From the NCBI GenBank assembly GCA_028284745.1, contig JANQRC010000068.1, positions 1 through 64,000 on the forward strand: a stretch of DNA of 64,000 nucleotides, in the 5' to 3' direction. Numbering within the stretch: the stretch's first letter is position 1; every line of letters begins with the position of its first letter. Under the pieces are notes generated by a model. That model saw nothing but the letters and a program-made list of their open reading frames with translations. It was not told the DNA's origin and ran no database searches. Shown here piece after piece: positions 37,960 through 45,751 of this stretch. The DNA comes from Flavobacteriaceae bacterium. Lineage in GTDB: Bacteria > Bacteroidota > Bacteroidia > Flavobacteriales > Flavobacteriaceae. A program made the position numbers and the translations under genes.

Positions 37960-39321
37960 CTATCCAAACAAGGCGTTGGTAAGTCCCTCGATCTTAGAAA
38001 CTTGCTCGACCTTTAGGTTTTTAGGTTGTGCAGAGACCTTATTGCTCTTCGATATGTAGATGGTATCATACCCTAATTTTTCGGCTTCCATAATACGCTG
38101 ATCAACCCTTTGTACGGCTCTAATCTCACCAGAAAGGCCTATCTCGCCAGCAAAGCAATATTTTCGATTTACAGCAATGTCTGTATCACTCGATAAGATA
38201 GCGGCGATCACTGCTAGGTCGATAGCTGTATCATCTACCGAAACACCGCCTGTGATATTCAGAAATACATCTTTGGCTGCCAACCGAAATCCTGCACGTT
38301 TTTCTAATACGGCCAAGATCATATTTAGCCTCTTGGCATTGTATCCGGTGGCTGAGCGCTGTGGTGTGCCGTACACAGCCGAACTTACCAAGGCCTGCAC
38401 CTCGATCATGAGTGGGCGTGCGCCCTCGATCGTAGCGGCAATGCTGTTTCCGCTTAGTGACGGGTCGGTATTAGAGATCAATATCTCACTGGGATTGTTT
38501 ACCTGTCGCAGGCCAGAACCTTGCATTTCGTAGATGCCGATCTCGTTGGTAGAGCCAAAGCGATTTTTGTTGGTGCGAAGAATTCGGTATACATGGTTTC
38601 GGTCGCCCTCAAACTGTAACACCGTGTCGACCATATGTTCTAAGATCTTTGGCCCAGCAATGTTGCCATCTTTGGTGATATGGCCGATCAGCAGCACAGG
38701 TGTCTGCGTTTCTTTGGCAAATTTGATGAGCTCAGCGGTGCATTCTCTGATCTGCGAAATGCTGCCGGGATTGCTTTCGATATACTCCGAATGCAATGTT
38801 TGGATGGAATCGATCACAACGACGTCGGGTTTTAGCGATTCTATGTGATTGAAAATAGACTGTGTCTTTGTCTCGGTAAGCACAAAGCAGTTGTCGTCAC
38901 CAGTACGTAGTCTGTTGGCACGCATCTTTATCTGTCGTTTGCTTTCTTCCCCAGATACATAAAGGGTCTTGAAGGGCAATTGCAGGCTCGCTTGCAATAG
39001 CAGTGTGCTTTTCCCAATACCGGGCTCTCCGCCCAGTAATGTAAGCGAACCAGGAACCAGACCCCCACCTAATACACGGTTCAATTCTTTGTCGATCAGG
39101 TTCATTCGGAACTGTTCTCCACCATCGATCTCAGCAAGCCTGACGGGCTTGGTTCTTTTCTGCTTTTCGGAGGAATCGCCATGCCAAGGCTTTTTGTCTT
39201 CCCTGGTAACGACCTCTTCTACAATAGTGTTCCATTGCTTGCAGGCACTGCACTGGCCTTGCCATTTAGGGGATTGCGTGCCACAGTTTTGGCAAAAGAA
39301 AGCGGTTTTGGTCTTGGCCAT
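37960..39321 (-). CDS. radA: DNA repair protein RadA
   Basis: RadA (Sms) is a RecA-like helicase that processes recombination intermediates. The 453-residue protein shows the N-terminal C4 zinc finger (FFCQNCGTQSPKWQGQCSACKQWNT). Walker A is GGEPGIGKSTLLLQ and Walker B VVVIDSIQTLHSE. The RadA-specific KNRFG motif is TNKNRFGSTNEIGIYEM, and the C-terminal Lon-like domain includes NITGGVSVDDTAIDLAV. Length and start are standard. It is the last gene of a leftward series panC-panD-membrane protein-esterase fold-radA, with 76 bases before it. Confidence 0.96.
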   Translation of the reverse strand: MAKTKTAFFCQNCGTQSPKWQGQCSACKQWNTIVEEVVTREDKKPWHGDSSEKQKRTKPVRLAEIDGGEQFRMNLIDKELNRVLGGGLVPGSLTLLGGEPGIGKSTLLLQASLQLPFKTLYVSGEESKRQIKMRANRLRTGDDNCFVLTETKTQSIFNHIESLKPDVVVIDSIQTLHSEYIESNPGSISQIRECTAELIKFAKETQTPVLLIGHITKDGNIAGPKILEHMVDTVLQFEGDRNHVYRILRTNKNRFGSTNEIGIYEMQGSGLRQVNNPSEILISNTDPSLSGNSIAATIEGARPLMIEVQALVSSAVYGTPQRSATGYNAKRLNMILAVLEKRAGFRLAAKDVFLNITGGVSVDDTAIDLAVIAAILSSDTDIAVNRKYCFAGEIGLSGEIRAVQRVDQRIMEAEKLGYDTIYISKSNKVSAQPKNLKVEQVSKIEGLTNALFG

Positions 39322-39397
39322 AAAAAATCTGGTTGAGAAGCTAAAGGTAACTATTCAACCAGATAACGAAAAGAAGGGTGCTGCTATTTCTTGTTTT

Positions 39398-40561
39398 CTA
39401 GAAACCGAAGTCGGCTTTCAAGGCGTCCATGCGTTCTATGGCCAGGTCCTTGGTGATGAAATCGATCTCTTGCATCGTAAAGGCTTTTTCGTAGGTCTTC
39501 AGTGCTTTTTTGGGTTCTCCAAGTTGTTCGTAATATTCGGCCAAGAAGAACATTCCCATCATAGTGTCTGGAAATTCCTTTCGAGTAAGCTTGGCCAGAA
39601 ACTCTAGCGACTCCAGGTCTTCCTTCTTCTTTAGTGCAGCATATATGGCCATGATGTCATTGAGTGCATAGGGCTTTCTAAAACCAAACAACGACTCTAT
39701 GGTATTGTACTTCTCTTCTAGATATTCATAGACGGGACCGTCCTCATAAGTAAGGATGTTTTCTTTGAACTCTTTTTGCGTGATGGGCTCATATATCTTG
39801 AAGATGTTATCAAACGCTTTTGGAATGGCATACGATGGCATGGTGAAGTGGTCTGCCAACCGAAAGTCATCGTAATAGTAGTTCAGGAATTCGTTCTCGG
39901 CAGACTTCATGGTGGCGTCCAGTGCCGATATCCTTTTTCTATTCTCCTTTCTATCATTCTGTGCTGTGGCCAAATAATAGAATACTTTAGATTTGGCACC
40001 ATACAGATTGTCGTAGATGCGTTGTTCCATGCTAGGTGCCATCTCTGGGCTCAAAGCCAAATAGCCATTGAAGACAGGTTGTTCGAAGAACATGAAATAG
40101 TTGATGAAATTCGCGGTGATACCATGACCAACGATCATCTTGAAATTGGCGATCTCGTACTTTCCTTCCAAATAGGGAACAAGTTCGAGACTGATGAAAT
40201 CGAAGAAATCATTTGCCTTGTCTTTTGGAAAACCGTCCGCATCGCTATAATCGCAGTCATCGTAACGTTCTTGATTACTGTTCTGGTCGATCCCCACCAC
40301 GATAGCGCTTGGCATCTTTTCGAAATACGAGTAGTACTTCACGCTAGAGACGACAGACTCGAACAGATAGTCGGCGTCTAGTACGATGAATAGCGGGTGT
40401 GGAGTGCTTTCTTCAGAATCTTCCGTGTAATTCTCAGGAATGTAATAACGCAATGTGCGGTCTTCACCAAGTTTGTACGATTCAAAAGTTTCAACCTTTG
40501 TCTGTGCCAAGGCCACAAAAGAGAATAGCATTAAGTAGGCGAACAAAATAGCTCTTTTCAT
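39398..40561 (-). CDS. Esterase-fold (alpha/beta hydrolase) protein lacking the nucleophile serine
   Basis: The start at 40561 (ATG) gives MKRAILFAYLMLFSFVALAQ, a good signal peptide; the longer frame begins at TTG. Residues about 20-250 resemble the esterase D/Fes family: RTLRYYIPENYTE, PLFIVLDADYLF, a nucleophile elbow IVGHGITANF, then GYLALSPEMAPSM, and LADHFTMPSYAIPKAF where the catalytic His lies. The elbow normally reads GHSxGG; here the serine codon is GGT (Gly), so classical esterase catalysis is not expected. The C-terminal part is helical and TPR-like (FFLAEYYEQLGEPKKALKTYEKAF). It lies between radA and the flippase-like gene in a conserved flavobacterial neighbourhood. Substrate unknown. 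Confidence 0.8.
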   Translation of the reverse strand: MKRAILFAYLMLFSFVALAQTKVETFESYKLGEDRTLRYYIPENYTEDSEESTPHPLFIVLDADYLFESVVSSVKYYSYFEKMPSAIVVGIDQNSNQERYDDCDYSDADGFPKDKANDFFDFISLELVPYLEGKYEIANFKMIVGHGITANFINYFMFFEQPVFNGYLALSPEMAPSMEQRIYDNLYGAKSKVFYYLATAQNDRKENRKRISALDATMKSAENEFLNYYYDDFRLADHFTMPSYAIPKAFDNIFKIYEPITQKEFKENILTYEDGPVYEYLEEKYNTIESLFGFRKPYALNDIMAIYAALKKKEDLESLEFLAKLTRKEFPDTMMGMFFLAEYYEQLGEPKKALKTYEKAFTMQEIDFITKDLAIERMDALKADFGF

Positions 40562-40724
40562 GTTCAATAATATTTTACTCGATAATCGAGATTTAAATGC
40601 TTCGAGGCTTGTGCCGAAGTGTTCTAGCCGTTTCCTGAGAAGGCTTGCGGGCTTTCCGAAGGTAGTTGACTAAACAGGGGCGGCTAAAAGTAGCGTTTCT
40701 TTAAAAGAATTGACAATTAATGTT

Positions 40725-41702
40725 TTAAGAACGCTTGTTTCTGTTGTAAAGTGGCAAAATAAAGAAGGCTAGGGCACCGAACACTACAACCATGATCGTC
40801 TGAGCGATCCACATGATCCAACCAAAAGCATCTCCAGAAGCTTTACTGACGCCATAAAGCTCAAAGATCGTGCTTACCGCAAGCGGATAAGCTCCTATGC
40901 CGCCATTGGTGGTGCTCATGGCAAATGCGCCTCCTACAAATCCTGATAGGATGGCACCTAATGAAAGGCCTGTGGTCTCCTCAACGGTAAACTTGATCAC
41001 ATAGAACATGCAGATGTACATGCTCCAGATAAAGAAGGTGTGAAAGATGAACGCCCACTTTTTCTTCATGTTCACCACGCTTTTTATGCCGTCGAGCAAT
41101 CCGTTCAAGAAGTCCTTTATTTTGATGACGAGAGGATTGCTTGAGCGTGTGATGATGCGAAGGCCAACGATCAATACGATGAGTGCGGCTACAATAAACC
41201 CAATGATCGTGAATGGATTGAAGTTGTTTTCCTGCAACACGGTCACAATGACATCGGTTTGCGCCAAAAAGGCAATGAAGATGACCAAGAAAAGCATGAC
41301 AAGGTCGATGATGCGCTCGGCTACGATAGTGCCGAAGGCCTTCTCAAAAGGAATGTCTTCATAGGCAGAGATAGCGGTAGCCCTGAAAACCTCGCCAGAG
41401 CGTGGGATCCCCAAGTTGGCAAAGTAGGCGATCAATACGGTGAGCACGCTGTTCACAAACTTGGGCTTGTAGCCCAGAGGTTCTAGCAAAAAGCCCCAGC
41501 GATAGGCTCTGGAAAGGTGACTCATCACCCCAAAGAACAGCGAAAGCGCTACCCACCAGTAGTTGGCCTCTTTCATGTGCTTGACAATGTTCGCTCGATC
41601 TTCTGGGGTCGTGTTGTGGAAGGAGTACCAGATCAAAAAAACTCCCACAGCAAGTGGGAGCACTATTTTGAGGATCTTTTTTACTCGTTTGTTCAAGGTC
41701 AA
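40725..41702 (-). CDS. Flippase-like integral membrane protein (lysylphosphatidylglycerol synthase TM family)
   Basis: The 325-residue protein has eight or so membrane helices and the UPF0104/LPG_synthase_TM pattern: an N-terminal helix ([16 protein letters not shown]), [50 protein letters not shown] with the conserved Arg-Ser-Gly-Glu, [10 protein letters not shown], and the C-terminal [18 protein letters not shown]. Family members transfer or flip lipids or polyprenyl-linked groups; this one lacks the soluble synthase domain. It appears to start at a TTG whose last two bases are the first two of the panD stop (TTGA overlap), implying translational coupling to panD. A terminator-like hairpin lies inside its first codons. 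Confidence 0.85.
   Translation of the reverse strand: MTLNKRVKKILKIVLPLAVGVFLIWYSFHNTTPEDRANIVKHMKEANYWWVALSLFFGVMSHLSRAYRWGFLLEPLGYKPKFVNSVLTVLIAYFANLGIPRSGEVFRATAISAYEDIPFEKAFGTIVAERIIDLVMLFLVIFIAFLAQTDVIVTVLQENNFNPFTIIGFIVAALIVLIVGLRIITRSSNPLVIKIKDFLNGLLDGIKSVVNMKKKWAFIFHTFFIWSMYICMFYVIKFTVEETTGLSLGAILSGFVGGAFAMSTTNGGIGAYPLAVSTIFELYGVSKASGDAFGWIMWIAQTIMVVVFGALAFFILPLYNRNKRS
41634..41660 (-). promoter_or_regulatory. Terminator-like hairpin within the start of the flippase-like gene
   Basis: On the minus strand CTCCCAC pairs with GTGGGAG around TTGCT and is followed by seven T. It sits about 40-70 nt inside the coding region after the TTG start. It may attenuate transcription between panD and the downstream genes; it may also be only a codon accident in LPLAVGVF. 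Confidence 0.45.
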
Positions 41703-42049
41703 GTAAGGGTGTTGGTCGCTTCGTTAGGGAACACCAAATTGGGTTTGAAGGTCTTGGCCTCTTCAATGTCCATCATGGCATACGAGATGAGGATCAATAT
41801 ATCGCCAACGGCTACTTTTCTAGCTGCAGCTCCGTTGAGTGTGATTTCGCCACTGCCTCTAACACCGGGGATCACATAGGTCTCTAGGCGCTCGCCATTG
41901 TTGTTGTTGACGATCTGCACCTTTTCACCTTGAATGATGTTAGCAGCTTCCATCAAATCTTTGTCAATGGTAATGCTTCCGATGTAATTTAGATCGGCAC
42001 CGGTGACTTTTACTCTGTGAATTTTTGATTTTACTACAGTAATTAGCAT
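41699..42049 (-). CDS. panD: Aspartate 1-decarboxylase
   Basis: PanD makes beta-alanine from L-aspartate for pantothenate (coenzyme A) synthesis. The 116-residue proenzyme self-cleaves at Gly24-Ser25 in YIGSITID to form the pyruvoyl cofactor; that motif is intact. Other conserved parts are [16 protein letters not shown] at the N-terminus (catalytic Lys), [12 protein letters not shown] and [19 protein letters not shown]. It follows panC by 13 bases on the same strand, so substrate supply and use are co-expressed. Its stop overlaps the TTG start of the next gene. Confidence 0.96.
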   Translation of the reverse strand: MLITVVKSKIHRVKVTGADLNYIGSITIDKDLMEAANIIQGEKVQIVNNNNGERLETYVIPGVRGSGEITLNGAAARKVAVGDILILISYAMMDIEEAKTFKPNLVFPNEATNTLT

Positions 42050-42062
42050 GTGGCAAAGTTAG

Positions 42063-42911
42063 TTAATTTAGGGCTATGTTGTCTATGAGCCTAACGTCGT
42101 TTGCGTATACGGCAATAAAGGCTCGATACTTCTTGTTGGCGACTTTTCGCTTCATGGGCTTTAATGTTTTCGCATCCGCTATCTCAAAATATTCCAGTGA
42201 TAGCTTCGGATGTCCTTCAAATTGATCGTTGACCCATTTCGAGACTTTACTAGCACTTTTTGTGCCAAACTTTTCCTTGGCAGCTTTTAGTGTGCTGTAG
42301 ATGAAAGAGGCCTCCTGTCGTTGTTCTTTGGTAAGGCGCTGGTTCCTGGAGCTAAGTGCGAGGCCATTTACCTCACGATAGATGGGGCAGCCTACGATCT
42401 CTACATCCAGGTCAGTTATTTCTACCAGCTTTCTCACGATGGCCAATTGCTGGAAGTCCTTCTCGCCAAAGTAGGCTTTGTTGGGCAAGACGATTTCGAA
42501 CAATTTTGATACGATCGTACCGACTCCATCAAAATGCCCTTTTCTATGCTTCCCCTCCATCTCGTGCTCTAGCCCGCCAAAATCGAAACGCCTGGACTCA
42601 ATGCTGCCATTGTAGATGTCCTCAGCTATGGGAGCATAGACCCATACGCTCTCGCCAAGAAGCTTCAGTTTAGAGATGTCCTCTTCGAGTGTGCGAGGAT
42701 ATTTCTCAAGGTCTTTAGTGTTGTTGAACTGGGTGGGATTCACAAAAATGCTCACATACACCACATCGTTTTGCCTCAAAGCACGTTTCACCAAAGCCAA
42801 ATGGCCCTGATGAAGCGCTCCCATGGTAGGCACAAGTCCTATAGACTTTCCTCTCGAGCCAAGAGAACGCGAATGCTCGGTAACGTCGTTTTTGTAATTG
42901 AAGACTTTCAA
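42063..42911 (-). CDS. panC: Pantothenate synthetase
   Basis: PanC joins pantoate and beta-alanine with ATP to form pantothenate. The 282-residue protein has the ATP-binding motif LVPTMGALHQGHLALV near residues 27-42. It also has SIFVNPTQFNNTKDLEKYPRT, FFGEKD-type stretch AYFGEKDFQQLAIVRKLV, and REVNGLALSSRNQRLT (KMSKS-like and substrate residues). No ATG is available at the expected N-terminus; the frame starts with TTG at 42911, giving a normal length. It is the first gene of panC-panD and divergent from the GlgA-like gene. Confidence 0.93.
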   Translation of the reverse strand: MKVFNYKNDVTEHSRSLGSRGKSIGLVPTMGALHQGHLALVKRALRQNDVVYVSIFVNPTQFNNTKDLEKYPRTLEEDISKLKLLGESVWVYAPIAEDIYNGSIESRRFDFGGLEHEMEGKHRKGHFDGVGTIVSKLFEIVLPNKAYFGEKDFQQLAIVRKLVEITDLDVEIVGCPIYREVNGLALSSRNQRLTKEQRQEASFIYSTLKAAKEKFGTKSASKVSKWVNDQFEGHPKLSLEYFEIADAKTLKPMKRKVANKKYRAFIAVYANDVRLIDNIALN

Positions 42912-42968
42912 ACGAAAAAACTAAGGCGCGCAAAAATAGTCAATTCAAGTCAATCCACATATTTTTTG

Positions 42969-42976
42969 TAATTTTG
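42969..42976 (+). promoter_or_regulatory. -7 box of the GlgA-like gene
   Basis: TAATTTTG fits TAnnTTTG. Transcription from it would begin a few bases after 42976, downstream of or at a possible ATG at 42978. This supports the later ATG at 43011 as the true start. Confidence 0.5.
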
Positions 42977-43010
42977 CATGTTTTTTATTGAAAAATTTGA
43001 AGCTGAGCAT

Positions 43011-43820
43011 ATGACGAATAAAAGGGTACTTTATGTATCATCAGAGGTAATCCCCTACTTGCCAGAGACAGAGATCTCATCGATGTCTTTCGAGGCACCG
43101 AAGATGGTCAACGATAGAGGCGGGCAGATACGGATATTCATGCCTCGGTACGGAAATATCAACGAGCGACGACATCAACTCCACGAAGTGATTCGCCTAT
43201 CGGGAATGAATCTTGTGATCAACGACATGGACATGCCATTGATCATCAAAGTAGCTTCAATACCCAAAGAGCGCATTCAGGTTTACTTTATAGACAACGA
43301 AGAGTATTTCAAGAGAAAGGCAACATTTGCAGATGAAGAAGGCAACTTGTTTGATGACAACGACGAGCGTGCCATCTTTTTTGCAAAAGGTGTCGTAGAG
43401 ACGGTCAAGAAGTTGAATTGGGCACCAGACATCATCCATGTGCATGGCTGGATGGCTTCCCTTCTACCTGTATATTTGAAAAAATACTATCAAGACGAGC
43501 CCCTTTTCCAAGACAGCAAAGTTGTTTTGTCCGTGTACGGGCAAGGCTATGAAGGCGCCTTGAATAAAGCGATGCACCAGAAGGTGACGTTTGACAACAT
43601 AGAAGAAGGGACTGCTTCAAAATATGCAGACCCTACATACGTTAACATCATGAAGGCTGCCATAGAGAATGCTGATGCGCTTGTGGTCGGATCTGAAGAG
43701 ATTCCGAAAGAATTGACCGAATCTGTAGAGAATGCCAAGGTACCTTCTCTGGGGTTCAAGAGTGCCGAAGAATTTGCGGATGCATATTATGATTTCTATA
43801 ACAGCCTGATTGCCGAATAA
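43011..43820 (+). CDS. GlgA-like protein (starch synthase catalytic domain only, motifs degenerate)
   Basis: The 269-residue protein matches only the N-terminal half of glycogen synthase (GT5): KRVLYVSSEVIPYL at the start, IRIFMPRYGNINERRHQLHEVI, and PDIIHVHGWMASLLPVYLKKYY. The Lys-x-Gly-Gly ADP-glucose loop that follows SEV in GlgA is replaced (PETEISSMSF). The HDWH-type motif reads HGWM, and the C-terminal GT1 domain is missing altogether. Glycogen synthesis is therefore unlikely. Start 43011 was chosen because MTNKRVLYVSSEV aligns with GlgA N-termini and the -7 box lies just before 42978. Similar short proteins are annotated glycogen synthase beside panC in flavobacteria. It is followed 35 bases later by the DUF4270 gene and then glmS. 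Confidence 0.8.
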   Translation: MTNKRVLYVSSEVIPYLPETEISSMSFEAPKMVNDRGGQIRIFMPRYGNINERRHQLHEVIRLSGMNLVINDMDMPLIIKVASIPKERIQVYFIDNEEYFKRKATFADEEGNLFDDNDERAIFFAKGVVETVKKLNWAPDIIHVHGWMASLLPVYLKKYYQDEPLFQDSKVVLSVYGQGYEGALNKAMHQKVTFDNIEEGTASKYADPTYVNIMKAAIENADALVVGSEEIPKELTESVENAKVPSLGFKSAEEFADAYYDFYNSLIAE

Positions 43821-43855
43821 GGCTAATTTTGTCCACAACAGATTTAGGATAATCA

Positions 43856-45748
43856 ATGATGAAAAGAATAAAAAGCTTGGTGCTCGGGTTTGTGGTACTC
43901 TCCCTTGTAGCCTTGGTTTCGTGCGACGAAGACTTCAATGCGATTGATGCCGGTGCCATTATCGGCAACCAGAATTTTAGTGTAAGGGATACTACTTTTC
44001 CTGTCTTCGCATATAACAAGAGACTGCAAGCAGTACGAACTAACGATCTGCCTGCCTATCAATTCGGTAATTATACAGACCCTATTTACGGAAAGACCTC
44101 TGCTGCCATGGCGGCACAAGTTACCTTGCCCATCACTTTTGCAACCAATGCCACAAGAATATTTGGCCAGAAGACCCAAGAGCAGGAAGATGAGGATGCT
44201 GCAAGCGGAGAACTCGTTGGTGATGAACAAGAGCGCATCACCAGGATCTACCTCGACCTACCTTATTTTGCAGAGACTGCTGATAGGGACAATGATGGTG
44301 TTGTTGATAGCCTGGATGCAGACCCTACTGATGCAGCCAGTGATAGTGACGGAGATGGGGTCAACGATTCTGAAGAAAGAGCTGCAGGTACTGACCCTCT
44401 GAATACGGATACCGACGGTGATGATATTCCAGATGGTGATGATGATTGTATTGATAGAGATGCAGAGTTGACGGCGAGAAGTTTTGCATTGGATTCCATA
44501 TATGGCAACATATCAGAGTTTACTGTGAAGGTAGCGCGATTCAATTTCTACCTTAGAGAGCTAGACCCTGAGGCAGACTTTCAAGAGAGTCAAGAATTTT
44601 TCTCCAATGCACTCGAGACCCAATTCACAGGATTCATAGGTGATGAATACTTTAGTGGCGCTAGATCGATCAGCGACCAAGAAATACTGGTCACTGAAGA
44701 CATCGACGACAATGAGACCTCTAACTGTGGCGATCCCGACCCGAACAATCCACCTAGTTCCGTGACGGTTGTCAATGAAAGATTGTCTCCAAGGATACGA
44801 ATAGAGATGAATCAAAAGATGGTCGATGACTTTCAGGCTGAGATCTTCGACCAAGAAGGTGCGGACTTTTTCAGGAATAACGATGACTTTACCGAGCACT
44901 TCAGAGGACTGTTCATTTCAATGGCCGAAACAGACGAGTTACTGATGCTATTGGATATGCAGCAAGCCCAGGTTGTTGTTGAATACGAATATCAAGGTAT
45001 TGATGACAAAGGCACAGATGATACCGCTGACGATGTTGCGACACCGTTGACTGAATCTATTGCGTTCCCAATGCAAGGAAATATAGTAAATACCTTGACC
45101 AACAGCGATTTTCCTGAAGGTCTGATCGCTGGTGATGGTGTCAATGCCGATAGATTGTACTTAAAAGGAGGTGCGGGTACCTTTGCGGAGATCAGGCTGT
45201 TGGATGAAGATGATAGTAACCCTACCGTAGAAGGTCAGCTTAAAGCTAACCAATGGTTGATCAACGAAGCAAGCTTGATCTTTCACCTCGACCAACCGAC
45301 CATAGATGCTGCCGGGGCAACATTTAACAATGCATACCGCATTTATCTTTATGATACGACTACTGAGCTACCTGTGGCAGATTATTTCTTTGACCCAACA
45401 ACGGGAGTGTTGAGTACTGACGATAAAATCATTCATGGCGGCATCATAGACGAAGATTCTTCCGGAGCCACGTACAAGATCCGAATAACCCAACATGTTA
45501 ACAACTTCCTTCGTAATGAAGAGGATTTCTCTAACGTTACGCTGGGTCTTGTCGTTACCCCAGATATCGATGTTAACACCAACTACAATGCAATGGTCGG
45601 TGCAGCTATGGACTCGTCCCAAGAGATGAGCATTCCGATTGCCAATATCATCAATCCGTTTGGCACAGTATTATACGGAGGTTCTGAAGATGCGCCAGAA
45701 GACAAAAGATTGCGATTAGAGATAATATATTCAGACCCAAATCAATAG
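43856..45748 (+). CDS. DUF4270 lipoprotein with thrombospondin type 3 insert
   Basis: The 630-residue protein has a lipoprotein signal with lipobox LVSC (Cys near residue 24) followed by DEDFNAIDAGAIIG, typical of DUF4270 proteins of Bacteroidota. Residues about 140-205 hold Asp-rich calcium-binding TSP3 repeats (DRDNDGVVDSLDADPTD, DSDGDGVNDSEE, DTDGDDIPDGDDD), inserted into the domain. The rest is beta-rich, including IYLYDTTTELPVADY and a Gly-Gly-Ser-Glu-Asp C-terminus. The second ATG one codon in is an equivalent start. It lies 3 bases before glmS, implying co-translation; why an envelope lipoprotein sits there is unknown. Confidence 0.85.
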   Translation: MMKRIKSLVLGFVVLSLVALVSCDEDFNAIDAGAIIGNQNFSVRDTTFPVFAYNKRLQAVRTNDLPAYQFGNYTDPIYGKTSAAMAAQVTLPITFATNATRIFGQKTQEQEDEDAASGELVGDEQERITRIYLDLPYFAETADRDNDGVVDSLDADPTDAASDSDGDGVNDSEERAAGTDPLNTDTDGDDIPDGDDDCIDRDAELTARSFALDSIYGNISEFTVKVARFNFYLRELDPEADFQESQEFFSNALETQFTGFIGDEYFSGARSISDQEILVTEDIDDNETSNCGDPDPNNPPSSVTVVNERLSPRIRIEMNQKMVDDFQAEIFDQEGADFFRNNDDFTEHFRGLFISMAETDELLMLLDMQQAQVVVEYEYQGIDDKGTDDTADDVATPLTESIAFPMQGNIVNTLTNSDFPEGLIAGDGVNADRLYLKGGAGTFAEIRLLDEDDSNPTVEGQLKANQWLINEASLIFHLDQPTIDAAGATFNNAYRIYLYDTTTELPVADYFFDPTTGVLSTDDKIIHGGIIDEDSSGATYKIRITQHVNNFLRNEEDFSNVTLGLVVTPDIDVNTNYNAMVGAAMDSSQEMSIPIANIINPFGTVLYGGSEDAPEDKRLRLEIIYSDPNQ

Positions 45749-45751
45749 ATC

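Noticed and set aside
39776-40381. 201-residue rightward frame opposite the esterase-fold gene
   Set aside because: Antisense to a gene with a signal peptide and recognisable fold; the translated sequence has no coherent features.
42978-43010. N-terminal extension of the GlgA-like gene to 42978
   Set aside because: The ATG sits 1 base after the -7 box, so it would precede or coincide with the transcript start; the family N-terminus starts at 43011.
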